Shown: one piece after another, positions 40,093 through 49,099 of the stretch | Numbering within the stretch: the first letter of the stretch is position 1 | How the letters are laid out: each line of letters starts with the position of its first letter | DNA from: Atriophallophorus winterbourni | Taxonomy: Eukaryota; Platyhelminthes; Trematoda; Plagiorchiida; Microphallidae | Direction: 5' to 3' | Length of the DNA stretch: 64,000 bases | Assembly (NCBI GenBank): GCA_013407085.1 | Contig: JACCGJ010014862.1 | Span: 62,001 to 126,000, forward strand | Translations under genes and position numbers: made by a program | Notes under the pieces: generated by a model | Seen by the model: the letters and a program-made list of their open reading frames with translations, nothing else | What the model was told of the DNA's origin: nothing | Databases searched by the model: none

Positions 40093-43000
40093 GATACAAA
40101 CTTGACTTGACTTACTGACTTATTCCTGTGAACTCCTGTTGGAGCATAGGGCTGCAACAACGCCACGCCAGCGAACTCTGTCCTGGGCTGCTATCCTCAG
40201 CTGAGTCCATGTCATTCCGGCATCCTTCGCTTCACTCACGACTGATCTTCTCCACGATTGCTTGGGTCGTCCCACTTTCCTTTTACCTTGTGGATTCCAG
40301 TCTAGTGCTTGCCTAGTGACGTTATCAGCTGGTTTGCGGAGTGTGTGACCTATCCACCCCCATTTTCTTTTCTTGATGTCCTGATCAACGGGGTTCTGGT
40401 TGGTTCTACGCCATAGGTCTGTGTTTGAAATCTTCTCAGGCCACCTGATGTTAAGAATGTGGCGCAAGCACTTGTTGACAAATGTTTGTATCTTGTTGGT
40501 GATGTTGTGGGTAACCCGCCATGTTTCGGACCCGTAGAGGAGGACTGCTTTTACGTTGGTGTTAAAGATGCGGACTTTGCTGCGCTGGGACAAGGCCTTA
40601 GATTTCCAGATGGGGCGCAGGGTGTTGAACGCTACCCTTGCTTTGCTGATTCGGCTCTTGACGTCGTCTTCTGTGCCACCATCAATGTTGACCACGCTTC
40701 CAAGGTAAACAAAGCGGTCAGTCTCCACCACGTCTTTCCCCGGTAGATGCAGTGGCTGCTGTAGTTGGTTGTTCAATCGCATCACCTCGGTTTTCTTTAT
40801 GTTGATTTTCAGGCCCGTCTTCTCTGCCTCTTCTGCTAGGCGCGTTAGCTTAGACTGTGCATGCTGTTGCTTGTGAGACAGGAGGCCGATGTCATCCGCA
40901 AAGTCAAGGTCTTCGAGATGTTTGGTGGGGGTCCACTGGATGCCGGTGTTGCTGCCCTCTGTGGTTCTTCTCATAATCCAGTCTATGACGATCAAGAAAA
41001 TTATCGGCGAGAGCATGCAACCTTGCCTCACTCCAGTCTTCACTGGGAAGGGGTCTGTCAGCTTTCCGTTGTGGATGATCTGGCATGATGAGTCCTCATA
41101 GAGCTGTTGGATGATGTTTATCAGCTTTTGCGGGATTCCGTAGTGTTGCATTAGCTTCCATATTGTCTCCCTGTCGACGCTGTCAAACGCTTTTTCGAAG
41201 TCGACGAAGATCGCGTACAAAGGAGACTGCCATTCGATGGATTGCTCGATGATAATACGCAGAGTGGCGATATGATCTATGCATGACCTATCTTGCCTAA
41301 ACCCCGCCTGTTCTGTTCTAAGTTTCTTGTCTAACGCCTCTTTCAATCTCTCCAAGATGATTCTGGTCAGTACTTTGCTGGGGATGGACAGCAACATGAT
41401 TCCTCGCCAGTTGCCGCATTGGGAAAGGTCGCCTTTCTTGGGGAGCTTTACCAAATGCCCGAGCTTCCAGTCAGCCGGAACTCTCTCCTGTTCCCATAAC
41501 TTCACCAGGAAGGGGTGTAACATCTCCGCTGCCGCTGTCGCGTCTGCCTTTAGAGCTTCTGAGGGGATGCCGTCAGGGCCTGGTGCCTTACCATTCTTCA
41601 GGGACTTGATGGCATTGATGATTTCTGCAATTGTTGGGGGGTTGATGTTAATGCATAGGGATTCTTTTGCTGGTGGTATATCAGGAGATGTTTGCGGAGG
41701 TGGTCTGTTTAGAATTTCTTCAAAATGTTCCACCCATCTTTTCCTTTGCCCCTCCTCGCTTGTCATGGTTCTTCCATTTTTGTCCTTGACTGGTTTGCTC
41801 GGTTTGGAACTCTTCCCTGACAAGGCTCGGGTGATTTCATATACCCTCTTCATGTTATTCTGCTTTGCCGCTAGCTCTGCCTCCTCTGTTAGGTTGTGTA
41901 TAAATTTCCTTTTGTCCTGTCTAGCACCCTTCTTCACTTCCCGGTTTGTCTCCCAATATTGTGCTTTGAGGTCTGCCTTCTGTTGCAGGTCACCGCATCT
42001 GCTAATTTCCATCTTCAGATCCCTCCTCTTCTTAATCTTCTCCCAGGTACCCTTCGTCAGCCATTCCTTCTGTTCCCTCTCTTTCTTCCCCAGAACTTTA
42101 GTGCACGCATCCTGCCAGGTCTTTCGTATTCCTGCCCAGTGATTTTCTATTGTTTCGTCGGCCAACTCCGACAGCGCCTCGAACCTATTCCTGACTTCAC
42201 AGTTGAACTCTTCTGATTTCTTTTTGTCCATCAAGTACTGTGTGTTGAACTTGTGGTACGCTCTTCCTGACGGATCGTTGAAGGACTTCAGCTTGGTCCG
42301 CATTGTTGCAACCAGCAGGTGATGGTCGGAGGCTGCATCGGCGCCGCGCCTCACTCTGACGTCCAGCACACTACGCCTCCACTTTCTGTCTATGGTGAAG
42401 TGATCTATCTGATTTTCCGTCTTCCCATCGGGTGAAGTCCAAGTAGTCTTGTGGATCCTTTTGTGAGGGTAAATGGTGCCACCTATTACTAAGTCATTGA
42501 ACGAACAAAAGTCTGTGAACAGCTCTCCGTTCTCGTTGCAGGTACCCACGCCGTGTCTGCCCATGATGAGTTCCCTGCCTGTGTTGTCATCACCGACCTT
42601 AGCGTTCAAGTCGCCCATGACGATCTTCATGTCTCTGCGCGGAGTCCGGTCTAAAAGGGCCTGTAAAGAGTTGTAGAAATCTTCCTTCTCCTCTTCTTGG
42701 GCTGTGTTTGTTGGCGCATAACACTGGATGATGGTGATCCTCCTTCCCTTGGAGTTGAACCTGGCTGCCATAAGTCTGGGTGAGACAGGTTCCCATGCCA
42801 TTAGCGCTCTTGTAGCCTCTGGCGCTAACATTATTGCCACTCCTTGAGTGTGGCCATGATTCATATCTTCATGTCCGGAATAGATGATGGTTTCCCCTGA
42901 AGATAGTCTGTTCTGACCGCTCCCATTCCATCGAGTCTCACATAGGCCCAGAACTTTGATGTTGTAACTTTCCATCTCTTTGGCTACCTGTGCTAATTTC

Positions 43001-43198
43001 CCGCTCTCATATAGGGTTCTGATGTTCCAGGTCCCTATCCTGGTCTTTGCCTTGGTCGTGAGAAGACTTATCGGCGAGTTGGCTTCCCGAAGGCTTTCAC
43101 CAGCACGCGTTATGAGCCCCACTGAAGAGGAGTCCTCCCGTCCAGGCAGCTTTTGTGCAGTTTTTGTTGTTGCAGTTTCTGTTCTTAGGAGTTCTTAG
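40093..43198 (-). mobile_element. RTE-type LINE, ORF uninterrupted
   Basis: Runs on the minus strand from 43,198, where an older RTE fragment begins, to the tail after the stop at 40,120. The 3' UTR is practically absent: the TAA is followed at once by GTCAGTAAGTCAAGTCAAG, a short AAGTC-type tail (about 40,118-40,100), typical of RTE elements. GC content and conservation stand out from the AT-rich surroundings. No target duplication could be found. It lies 3' of the transporter exons, in the same orientation. Confidence 0.9.
40120..43191 (-). CDS. RTE endonuclease-reverse transcriptase
   Basis: Multifunctional ORF that nicks DNA and copies element RNA into the nick. About 1,023 open codons. 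APE-type endonuclease first: GTWNIRTL, LCETRWNGSG, QCYAPTN, MGDLNAKVG, ENQIDHF and ASDHHLLVA, with all usual catalytic blocks. Then the RT: LKNGKAPGPDGIPSEALK, RGIMLLSIPSKVL, EQAGFRQDRSCIDH, LYAIFVDFEKAFDSVDR, GVRQGCMLSPIIFLIVIDW and LDFADDIGLLS with the Asp pair. The C-terminal end has KWGWIGHTLRKP and GKRKVGRPKQSWRR. No stop or frameshift. No ATG precedes the endonuclease (the first in-frame ATG is at MESYNIK, inside it), and an in-frame TAA lies at about 43,194-43,192, so the start is probably lost by 5' truncation or is non-AUG. Confidence 0.95.
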   Translation of the reverse strand, partial: LLRTETATTKTAQKLPGREDSSSVGLITRAGESLREANSPISLLTTKAKTRIGTWNIRTLYESGKLAQVAKEMESYNIKVLGLCETRWNGSGQNRLSSGETIIYSGHEDMNHGHTQGVAIMLAPEATRALMAWEPVSPRLMAARFNSKGRRITIIQCYAPTNTAQEEEKEDFYNSLQALLDRTPRRDMKIVMGDLNAKVGDDNTGRELIMGRHGVGTCNENGELFTDFCSFNDLVIGGTIYPHKRIHKTTWTSPDGKTENQIDHFTIDRKWRRSVLDVRVRRGADAASDHHLLVATMRTKLKSFNDPSGRAYHKFNTQYLMDKKKSEEFNCEVRNRFEALSELADETIENHWAGIRKTWQDACTKVLGKKEREQKEWLTKGTWEKIKKRRDLKMEISRCGDLQQKADLKAQYWETNREVKKGARQDKRKFIHNLTEEAELAAKQNNMKRVYEITRALSGKSSKPSKPVKDKNGRTMTSEEGQRKRWVEHFEEILNRPPPQTSPDIPPAKESLCININPPTIAEIINAIKSLKNGKAPGPDGIPSEALKADATAAAEMLHPFLVKLWEQERVPADWKLGHLVKLPKKGDLSQCGNWRGIMLLSIPSKVLTRIILERLKEALDKKLRTEQAGFRQDRSCIDHIATLRIIIEQSIEWQSPLYAIFVDFEKAFDSVDRETIWKLMQHYGIPQKLINIIQQLYEDSSCQIIHNGKLTDPFPVKTGVRQGCMLSPIIFLIVIDWIMRRTTEGSNTGIQWTPTKHLEDLDFADDIGLLSHKQQHAQSKLTRLAEEAEKTGLKINIKKTEVMRLNNQLQQPLHLPGKDVVETDRFVYLGSVVNIDGGTEDDVKSRISKARVAFNTLRPIWKSKALSQRSKVRIFNTNVKAVLLYGSETWRVTHNITNKIQTFVNKCLRHILNIRWPEKISNTDLWRRTNQNPVDQDIKKRKWGWIGHTLRKPADNVTRQALDWNPQGKRKVGRPKQSWRRSVVSEAKDAGMTWTQLRIAAQDRVRWRGVVAALCSNRSSQE

Positions 43199-43640
43199 GA
43201 ATGAGCAATAATGGCTGCATCGTCGGCAAACAGCAGGTCACGAATTAGCACATCCCGTACCTTGGTTTGTAATCTCAACCGGCTCAGGTTGAAAAGCTTG
43301 CCATCACTTCGTGTGCATAGATAAATACCTTCTGTTCTCCGAAGTAATGTGTTGCTCACATCCCTCGCACTTGCACACCACTACCGGTTTCTGGCTGTTT
43401 GCCGCAGGTAAAAGGTATCAAAAACAGGAGCCCTACGAACATCATCCTTTTGGATATACCAGGATTCGCAGCCATATAGAAGCATAGCACGCACGGACTG
43501 CGGTTTACACTCGACCTTTACTACGGAGTCAAACCGCATCGAAGCCATAAACGGCGGTCAGCAAACGCTACACTCACATTGTGTACACACGGTGAGATCT
43601 CGTCCTCGACACAACCGCCAGCAGAGATACCACTACCGAT
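43199..43640 (-). pseudogene. mosaic of older RTE-like fragments
   Basis: Minus strand: 43,560-43,440 reads VRAMLLYGCESWYIQKDD, a C-terminal block. 43,330-43,199 reads LFNLSRLRLQTKVRDVLIRD then LLFADDAAIIAHS, an RT core. The order is reversed relative to one ORF, so at least two copies are joined. The intact RTE begins exactly where the RT core stops. Confidence 0.7.
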
Positions 43641-43865
43641 CTAAACGAAGCTAACGATCAGTTTTAGATTGACACCACAAACAGTAGCATTTGAAAGAGA
43701 ACTACTCCTGTCCTGGGTAAGTGTTTTACACTTGTTGGATACAAAGCGCATGACATACCTTGAAGCATCAAGTGCCAAGTGGTCTAGGGCTTGCTGCATC
43801 ATATGAGGGTCGTCTCCCAGAAGTGCGATGTCATCCGAAAACTCCAGCTTGCGCTCCTTAGACAA
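43641..43865 (-). pseudogene. RTE reverse transcriptase fragment
   Basis: The minus frame reads LEFSDDIALLGDDPHMMQQA then LDHLALDASRYVM and FVSNKCKTL, the motif C block (SDD in place of ADD) and following region of the RTE subfamily also seen at 1.4-1.9 and 14.2-14.4 kb. Confidence 0.8.
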
Positions 43866-44345
43866 CCGAAAGCTTTCCTTAGGACATGATCAAGCAAGAA
43901 GTTATAAATGAGCTATTCAAAAATTGCAGCATGGCTTACAATGAACCACCATACCACAATTAAATTGATTTTTGCGTGGTTCAGTATCCGGCCATTTCCT
44001 GAAAAAATCTTTTCGCAAAAGTTCAACATTGCTCACGCTGTGTTGGTGTCTCGTGCTTTGGATATTTGCTGAAAACTGAGTATATACGGCGGATTAATCC
44101 TGTGAACAACCATTGATTAGTATAATAAGTTTAAGTGATGTTAACACAATAAACCAGTAACAGAAAGCATCATCACCATCATCATCGGGGAAAACAAGAA
44201 AATGAAAGTAGCAAACATATCAAAGTAGAAAGAACACAGAACTATAAGACAAATAGTTAAAAATATTGTGAGCGCTTAAAACGAAAAAAAATATGGAAAT
44301 GACTCAACGTGGAGTTCCTCCAACACGAACGAAGCAAGGTCTTAC
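43866..44345. other. transporter intron, nothing recognised
   Basis: AT-rich, with a short CATCATCACCATCATCATC run near 44,170. No further coding exon can be supported. Confidence 0.4.
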
Positions 44346-44579
44346 CCATTCGAAATATACGCTAGCAAATCCGGAAAGAAAAGAAGCGGACAAGACGTAG
44401 AAAAGTCCCAAAGATGGGTTTTGCTTGTCTTGAAAACGCCCCACGGAAGAAGATGGTTCAACGACTGAAACTCCAACGAACAGCAAAATAAGCGCCAACC
44501 ACTGCATAGGACTTATAGGTTTTTGCAAGAAAATCCTGCTAAATAAAGCTGTGGTCAACAGTTTCAACTGATAAGCAAC
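44346..44579 (-). CDS. SLC35A-like exon 2
   Basis: The acceptor is ATTTTCAG before GTTGCTTATCAG; the donor is TGG followed by GTAAGA. The 78 residues run from VAYQLKLLTTALFSRIFLQK to GFASVYFEW. Phase 0 on both sides. Confidence 0.92.
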
Positions 44580-44932
44580 CTGAAAATATGTACGAAATGA
44601 TGATTCACTTGAAACGTTGCAGCATCTAGATTACTCAAAGCAGCTACTAGAAGGCGGTTTTGCACCAGATAAATACACGCTGGTACGCACGATTTTAAAG
44701 AATCATAGAAATTGCGCCGGACCGTTTTTAAAACTTCGGTTAATCCAATCGAACTGCTCAGTACAATTGAACAAGTAATGAGTTTTACTAGTTCGCTCAG
44801 TATCATCATCGAAGATGGAAGAAACGTTTCGCCTGCACGTGATCTTGCATATCGCATTAGTAAAGTATAAATCAGATTTTGAAACACCAAAATAAACAGA
44901 CAAGTTTGTCCGATTGTAACGTTGATAGGCAT
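44346..44932 (-). CDS. SLC35A-type nucleotide-sugar transporter, first two exons
   Basis: Golgi or ER membrane antiporter of the SLC35A group (UDP-GlcNAc, UDP-Gal or CMP-sugar carriers). Exons 44,932-44,609 and 44,579-44,346 join in phase 0 over a 29-nt intron to give about 186 residues. Membrane segments are visible around TCLFILVFQNLIYTLLM, MMILSELVKLITCSIVL, the VPACIYLVQNRLLVAALSNL region, LALILLFVGVSVV and LGLFYVLSASFLSGFASVY. The signature QNRLLVAALSNLDAATFQ, VAYQLKLLTTALFS and SGFASVYFEW match SLC35A2/A3 best. The second donor is GTAAGA after FEW. The start is the ATG at 44,932. The C-terminal 40 % is not found; it should lie further left, beyond or between the RTE insertions. Confidence 0.9.
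44580..44608 (-). other. 29-nt spliceosomal intron in SLC35A-like gene
   Basis: The minus strand begins GTGAATCATC and ends ATATTTTCAG, exactly 29 nt. Excision joins DAATFQ to VAYQLK as in SLC35A relatives. It is the same length as the first NIT1 intron. Confidence 0.9.
44609..44932 (-). CDS. SLC35A-like exon 1
   Basis: Starts ATGCCTATCAAC and ends TTTCAA before GTGAAT. 108 residues hold three hydrophobic segments and the QNRLLVAALSNLDAATFQ signature. The frame is open a little further upstream without another ATG. Confidence 0.9.
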
Positions 44933-44941
44933 TGTAATCAA

Positions 44942-46015
44942 AAGCCAAAGGTTGAGGTTTGTTTTAAGTCGATGAGCCCAAATGCACCTTGGATAACAAT
45001 CTGGAATGAACAGTAAATATAAGTATAATAATAAATTGTCTTAATGAACGTCAGATATGAAGTCTTGAATAATATGAAAATGTTACTGAAGAAAAACATT
45101 GTAAGCTTTTCTCGCCATCAGAAATCAGATGTTAACCTAGTATTCCAATGAGGTGTCTACGATAAGACCTCCTATTGAAAACGATCTTTTGGCACATGCA
45201 TCTAAATAACTACCGAAAACTCGGATAAGGGAGAGCGTCGCCCCAATTACTGTCGCCTTAGTTGTCAATGCATTCGTCAGTCTCCCAGTGACGTCCTTTG
45301 GAGTCGTAAACGAAACCGAGCTAGGTAAACGATGAATTTCGATTCGCAATGATCCAAACTTCAACGTCTGATATCTATGTTGTTGCCGAAGACGATACTA
45401 TGGGTAACTGCGTTAAGTACCGAACTGTGTATGCTAACTCCTGCTATGATGCGGAAACAGATATCATCGGGGGCATGGAGAGACGATTTACTTCTTATCT
45501 CCTCCAATTCCATGTCACGAAGACCTTCAACTTCGAATAAAAGTAATCAGCGCCGTAAAAAGCGTTCATTTCATCATTTCGATTACCAATGACAGCGCGT
45601 TTTCAACTTCCGTTGTCCTCGATTTCAATACGCACAGAGCGTAGCACTATGATTTGTGCATTTACAAGACAAATTGACTAAAACAGCTTTCACATAGTAG
45701 TTAGAAAAAACAATTTCCAAAGCGTATCAAATTTCATTTGACAAGAACGATTGAATTCCAAACACATTGAGTAAACGATTAGAGAATGACTATTCAAAAC
45801 ACATACGGATGTGGGGCGGTGCAGTTTTCGGTTTCTACAGAGGCACGTTTACTAAAGAGTTTCAAAATCCAGATTTTCATCAGGGAAATAGAATGATTCA
45901 ATGCGAGTTGGATATGCGCGGGCGAGTCAATGTCAGGTGCCGGAGTTACTTCAACAACATTATACAACCGATGGAGATGACGTCAGTTGATAGCTATTTA
46001 TCGCGGTAAGACTGA
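44942..46015. other. upstream of transporter; unassigned frames
   Basis: Both strands are open over about 45,137-45,540 (minus 45,364-45,137, plus 45,349-45,592), and composition is less AT-rich there. No family is recognised on either strand. Could hold the 5' UTR or promoter of the transporter, or an unknown repeat. Confidence 0.3.
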
Positions 46016-46019
46016 ACCT

Positions 46020-46200
46020 TTACGTGGTGCGATGGTTTGTGTACCTACATGACCCCTGGAGCGAAACTAGGTGGGATCTTTCGGGCGCCAGCAGAGGTAC
46101 TCCTATCAGGAAAATCGATGGATGGAGGTCAGACAAACTCAGTCTCAAAACGCTACCTTGTGTTTCAGGTTTGTTTGGCAAAATCTCCGGGTTCGGTCCC
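46020..46200 (+). repeat. repeat family F copy 1 (LINE 5' region?)
   Basis: GTGGTGCGATGGTTTGTGTA, then ATGACCCCTGGAGCGAAACT, GGAGGTCAGACAAACTCAGT and CAAAACGCTACC. A second copy lies at 46,440-46,610. It directly precedes a LINE endonuclease N-terminus, so it may be the 5' untranslated region of that LINE. Confidence 0.55.
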
Positions 46201-46242
46201 CCAAGCTGTATGCAAAGTTTTATAATAAACGTTAGATTAAAT

Positions 46243-46405
46243 TATGTCACCTCTTCTTAACGCCAACACTGCCTTTCGCCCAGGTGTACCATTGAAATTA
46301 GCAACGTTTAATGTACGTACGTTAGCCACAACCCGTACACTTGATAGCCTCGACACTGATACATACCGTTTGTTAGCATGGCTCATGCGCAAGAACGACA
46401 CGTGA
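46243..46405 (+). pseudogene. LINE endonuclease N-terminal fragment
   Basis: The plus frame reads MSPLLNANTAFRPGVPLKLA then TFNVRTLATTRTLDSLDTDT, with the LATFNVRTL opening motif of APE-type LINE endonucleases. It stops after about 50 codons. Only the beginning is present. Confidence 0.65.
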
Positions 46406-46439
46406 AATGGAAGAGAGTTCAATATTTATTCCATCGCGT

Positions 46440-46610
46440 GGAGACTTGACCTTATGGTGGTGTGATGATTTGTGAACCTCCGGGACCCATTGAGCTATAC
46501 TGGGTTGTATCCTGCGTGTAAAAACAGTTTCTCGTACCAGAAAGGACAATGGATAGAAGTCAGACGAGCATGGTCTCAGCCCATTGTCACGTGGGCAAAG
46601 TTGGCAAAAT
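46440..46610 (+). repeat. repeat family F copy 2
   Basis: Similar to 46,020-46,170 by word order (GTGGTGTGATGATTTGTGAA, CCGGGACCCATTGAGC.., GGATAGAAGTCAGACGAGCA, GGTCTCAGCCCATTG). About 70 % by eye. A degenerate family A piece (46,615-46,700) follows. Confidence 0.5.
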
Positions 46611-46614
46611 ACCG

Positions 46615-46700
46615 TATAGTCAGATTTAACGTGAGTCAATATAATGTTAAGTTGCCGAGGTAAGACAGATAGGAGAAAGCAAAATAGAAATAGAAATTTT
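46615..46700 (+). repeat. degenerate repeat family A piece
   Basis: GTTGCCGAGGTAAGACAGAT, then AAAATAGAAATAGAAAT, matches the middle of family A after many changes. Confidence 0.45.
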
Positions 46701-47290
46701 ATGTTACAGGATATTGGTCCGACCGAAACTGCGATAGGCCTCAACAATGAAGAACTTACGACGGTATACTGTTTCATTTATTTCATAGTGTCGTGAAACC
46801 GCATTACACTTATGAATATTGACTGTACATGGTAACGGGTTACTAGTAATGTGTGTTTATATAAGATCTCAGCTCGCGTTTCCAAAGCTATGACAGCGTT
46901 TACGTAACTTCGGTATTTTTGTGGTGTCAATGAGGCTTATCTCTAAATCTCAATGGCAGATTCTATAAGGTTACAGTTCGCGTGGTTTTACTTTACATGT
47001 GCCACTGGTGTAATGCTGTCCACGATGATGATGCCATTTATCGGGAACGCGCATGATTAACTATCGCTCAAGTACACTAATCCCTCCAATGTACGCAAGT
47101 CATAACGCTTACGCCTGTCCAGTAATGATGACGCCACGGTATCCGGTCATGTTTGTGTCGGAATCGCTTTGAGTGAAAGAGGTGAGGTTGCAACGTTGAC
47201 TGAATCCTAGTCGACAACCGCCTTTGCGAAGTAAGACTACAAAAGCCCAGCAAGAATGGCCGATATTGCTATTAATCTCACAACCTGTTT
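46701..47290. other. no recognised gene
   Basis: Unassigned. A stretch at about 46,985-47,040 (CCACTGGTGTAATGCTGTCC..GATGATG) resembles the end of repeat family C. Confidence 0.35.
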
Positions 47291-47545
47291 GTGGTTGCTA
47301 CCAATGCACCAAAGAATTTTACCTCTGGCCTTGCTAAGAATGAGCTCCATGGAAAATTGCACGAACTTTGTGGAGTTGCATTGGGGAGTGGAATTGGTAT
47401 CGTAGACGGATACATGAATGCGCGAACCGGTCGTCTACCTTCAAACGAGCGTTCCTTGGGTGGAGGTTTCAACTTTGAATGTTTACCAGAGTGGGAAAGG
47501 TCGCATGTAAAACGAAGTTTTGCATGCTACGCTGAAAACGTATGA
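47291..47545 (+). other. unassigned open frame, both strands open
   Basis: The plus frame encodes VATNAPKNFTSGLAKNELHG, KLHELCGVALGSGIGIVDGY and so on to a stop at 47,545 (84 codons); the minus strand is open over 47,472-47,278 and Pro-rich. Composition is more balanced than the surroundings. No family is recognised. It could be an exon or part of an unknown repeat. Confidence 0.3.
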
Positions 47546-47716
47546 GATCGCATGCAGTAAAATCACCAAAAAATGTATATTATAGGTACCTGAACATTTC
47601 GCTTGCCTAATTTCTTATACTACTTAAAGCATCAGCTTATCTTACCCCTAGTAGTTTAATACTTTATCTAACGCAGACCTGTGCCTAATAATTAGGATAA
47701 TAGAGTATCAATTTTA
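47546..47716. other. no recognised content
   Basis: AT-rich spacer between the open frame and a SINE copy. Confidence 0.4.
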
Positions 47717-47852
47717 TATTTGTGACTACTCATCCACGTCAAGCCCATCGAACTATTCACAAAGTTGATCACGACGGTCCACAATGGAAGCCCCGAACCC
47801 GAGTTTCGCTCTTATTTGAGCTCATCGGCAGTGTATAACCTCCTCCGATTCG
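47717..47852 (-). repeat. SINE copy without tRNA head
   Basis: Matches the SINE at 36 kb from CAAATATAAA to the ACTCATCCACGTCAAGCCCA, CGAACTATTCACAAAGTTGA and TTTCGCTCTTATTTGAGCTC blocks, then stops at CCTCCGATTCGGGTG, just before the B box would begin. So it is 5'-truncated, as reverse-transcribed copies often are. Confidence 0.75.
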
Positions 47853-47884
47853 GGTGATTATCAATTGCTCTCAGGGATGTATGC

Positions 47885-48184
47885 ATGAAATCACAGGCTT
47901 GATTCAGGCAAAGTGCGGACAGTCACAGGCTGCACGTGGTATGGCATGGTATGAAAGCATAAGACTGATCCAGGCAAAGTACCGCACAGTCAGAGACTGC
48001 ACGTGGGCTAGGATACTGTTAGGCTGTCCAGGCCTAGATAGATAGATATGAGGGGGGAAATAGAAATAGAAATGGTAGTGAGACTCCAGCGTATTTCAGC
48101 ATGCAGCTCACTACTGTTGGCTAAACAATTTAGTACAGTGTTTGCCCCACAGCACAGAGGTACTGCACGATGGCACATCCCTGC
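47885..48184 (+). repeat. repeat family A: partial plus full copy
   Basis: A partial copy (47,885-47,938, GGCTTGATTCAGGCAAAGTG..GCTGCACGTGG) is followed by a full copy (47,949-48,184) very similar to 13,177-13,410. A third partial copy follows at 48,186-48,322. The three are in the same orientation, a short tandem cluster. Confidence 0.8.
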
Positions 48185-48185
48185 A

Positions 48186-48322
48186 TGGCTGCACGTGGGC
48201 CAAGATACTGTCAGGTTGCCCAAGCCTAGACAAATATGGGAGAAAACAGAAATAAAAATGACAATGACACGCCTGCAGATTTCTGCATGCAGCTCACTGC
48301 CGGTGGCAAATCAATTTAGCGA
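48186..48322 (+). repeat. partial repeat family A copy
   Basis: From GGCTGCACGTGGGCCAAGAT through GTTGCCCAAGCCTAGACAAA to GCAAATCAATTTAGC, where RTE coding sequence starts abruptly. The reading frame from the previous copy runs through it into the RTE. Confidence 0.75.
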
Positions 48323-48907
48323 GAGCTGGGCAGTACGCGCAGAGGAGCTCCGGCGCTTGGAGGTGTTTGAACATCGATGTTTACGGAGGTTTGCACAAGT
48401 GTGGTGGCAACACCGCACTAGCAACGTTGAAGTGAGGCACCGTGCTCTAGGTGTGGACAGCCTGATGCTACGAGACCTAATCGACCGTTCCCGTCTCCGC
48501 TGGCTAGGGCATGTCTTGAGAATGAAGCCTGAGCGCCTACCATTCCGCGCGCTGCGTGTGTCGGTTGGCCAGGCTGGCGGCGGTGTTCAGGGACAACCGC
48601 TGACCTGAAGAAGGCCTTAAAACGCTTGACGTCGGTTTAGCTCGGGTCGGACGAACGCGGCTTCCTGGGTGGGGTCCAAGGGATAGTGAGTGTCTGTGGC
48701 TTGATACGCTGTCGACGATGGCTGAGAACCGGCAACAGTGGAGAGAGTGCATTCTATTTTGTGTCCCCCCTCAAATTTGTGAAAAAATATCAAAAAAAAT
48801 CAAAAAATCGACATGTGGAACAATGGACAAAAAAATTCCCCCTCATATTGTACTTTTTTCTTTCTTTTTCTCGTGCATTGCCGGGTGGCACTTTTTCATT
48901 TTAAATG

Positions 48908-48938
<31 letters not shown>

Positions 48939-48960
48939 AATCTATAATATATATATATAA
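48322..48960 (+). pseudogene. RTE C-terminus, 3' UTR and (TA)n tail
   Basis: The plus frame reads SWAVRAEELRRLEVFEHRCL, LIDRSRLRWLGHVLRMKPER then out of frame LPGW-like WVGSK and DTLSTMAENRQQWRE. A 3' UTR (GACAAAAAAATTCCCCCTCA) comes next. It ends in about 20 TA units (48,911-48,960, with interruptions). The same 3' UTR words occur in the copy at 52.8-53.4 kb. Dead, 5'-truncated. Confidence 0.85.
48911..48960. repeat. TA microsatellite
   Basis: TA dinucleotides from 48,911, interrupted at about 48,941-48,946 and resuming to 48,960. It lies at the RTE 3' end and probably grew from its tail. Confidence 0.9.
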
Positions 48961-49099
48961 TCTTAAACGATTAGCAACGCGTTAGCCTGTTCCTTCAATA
49001 TTTATAATCTAAGGGTAGGTCAGTTCGACTTCAATAAACACATGCAACTGCGAGTCGCCTACTAGCAACAGTGAAAAACTGGAATTAATTGAACTGAGT

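Noticed and set aside
41279..42142. 287-codon plus-strand frame
   Set aside because: It is the complement of the RTE endonuclease-RT ORF, which has all motifs on the minus strand. The plus frame is Ser-, Phe- and Pro-rich with no motif.
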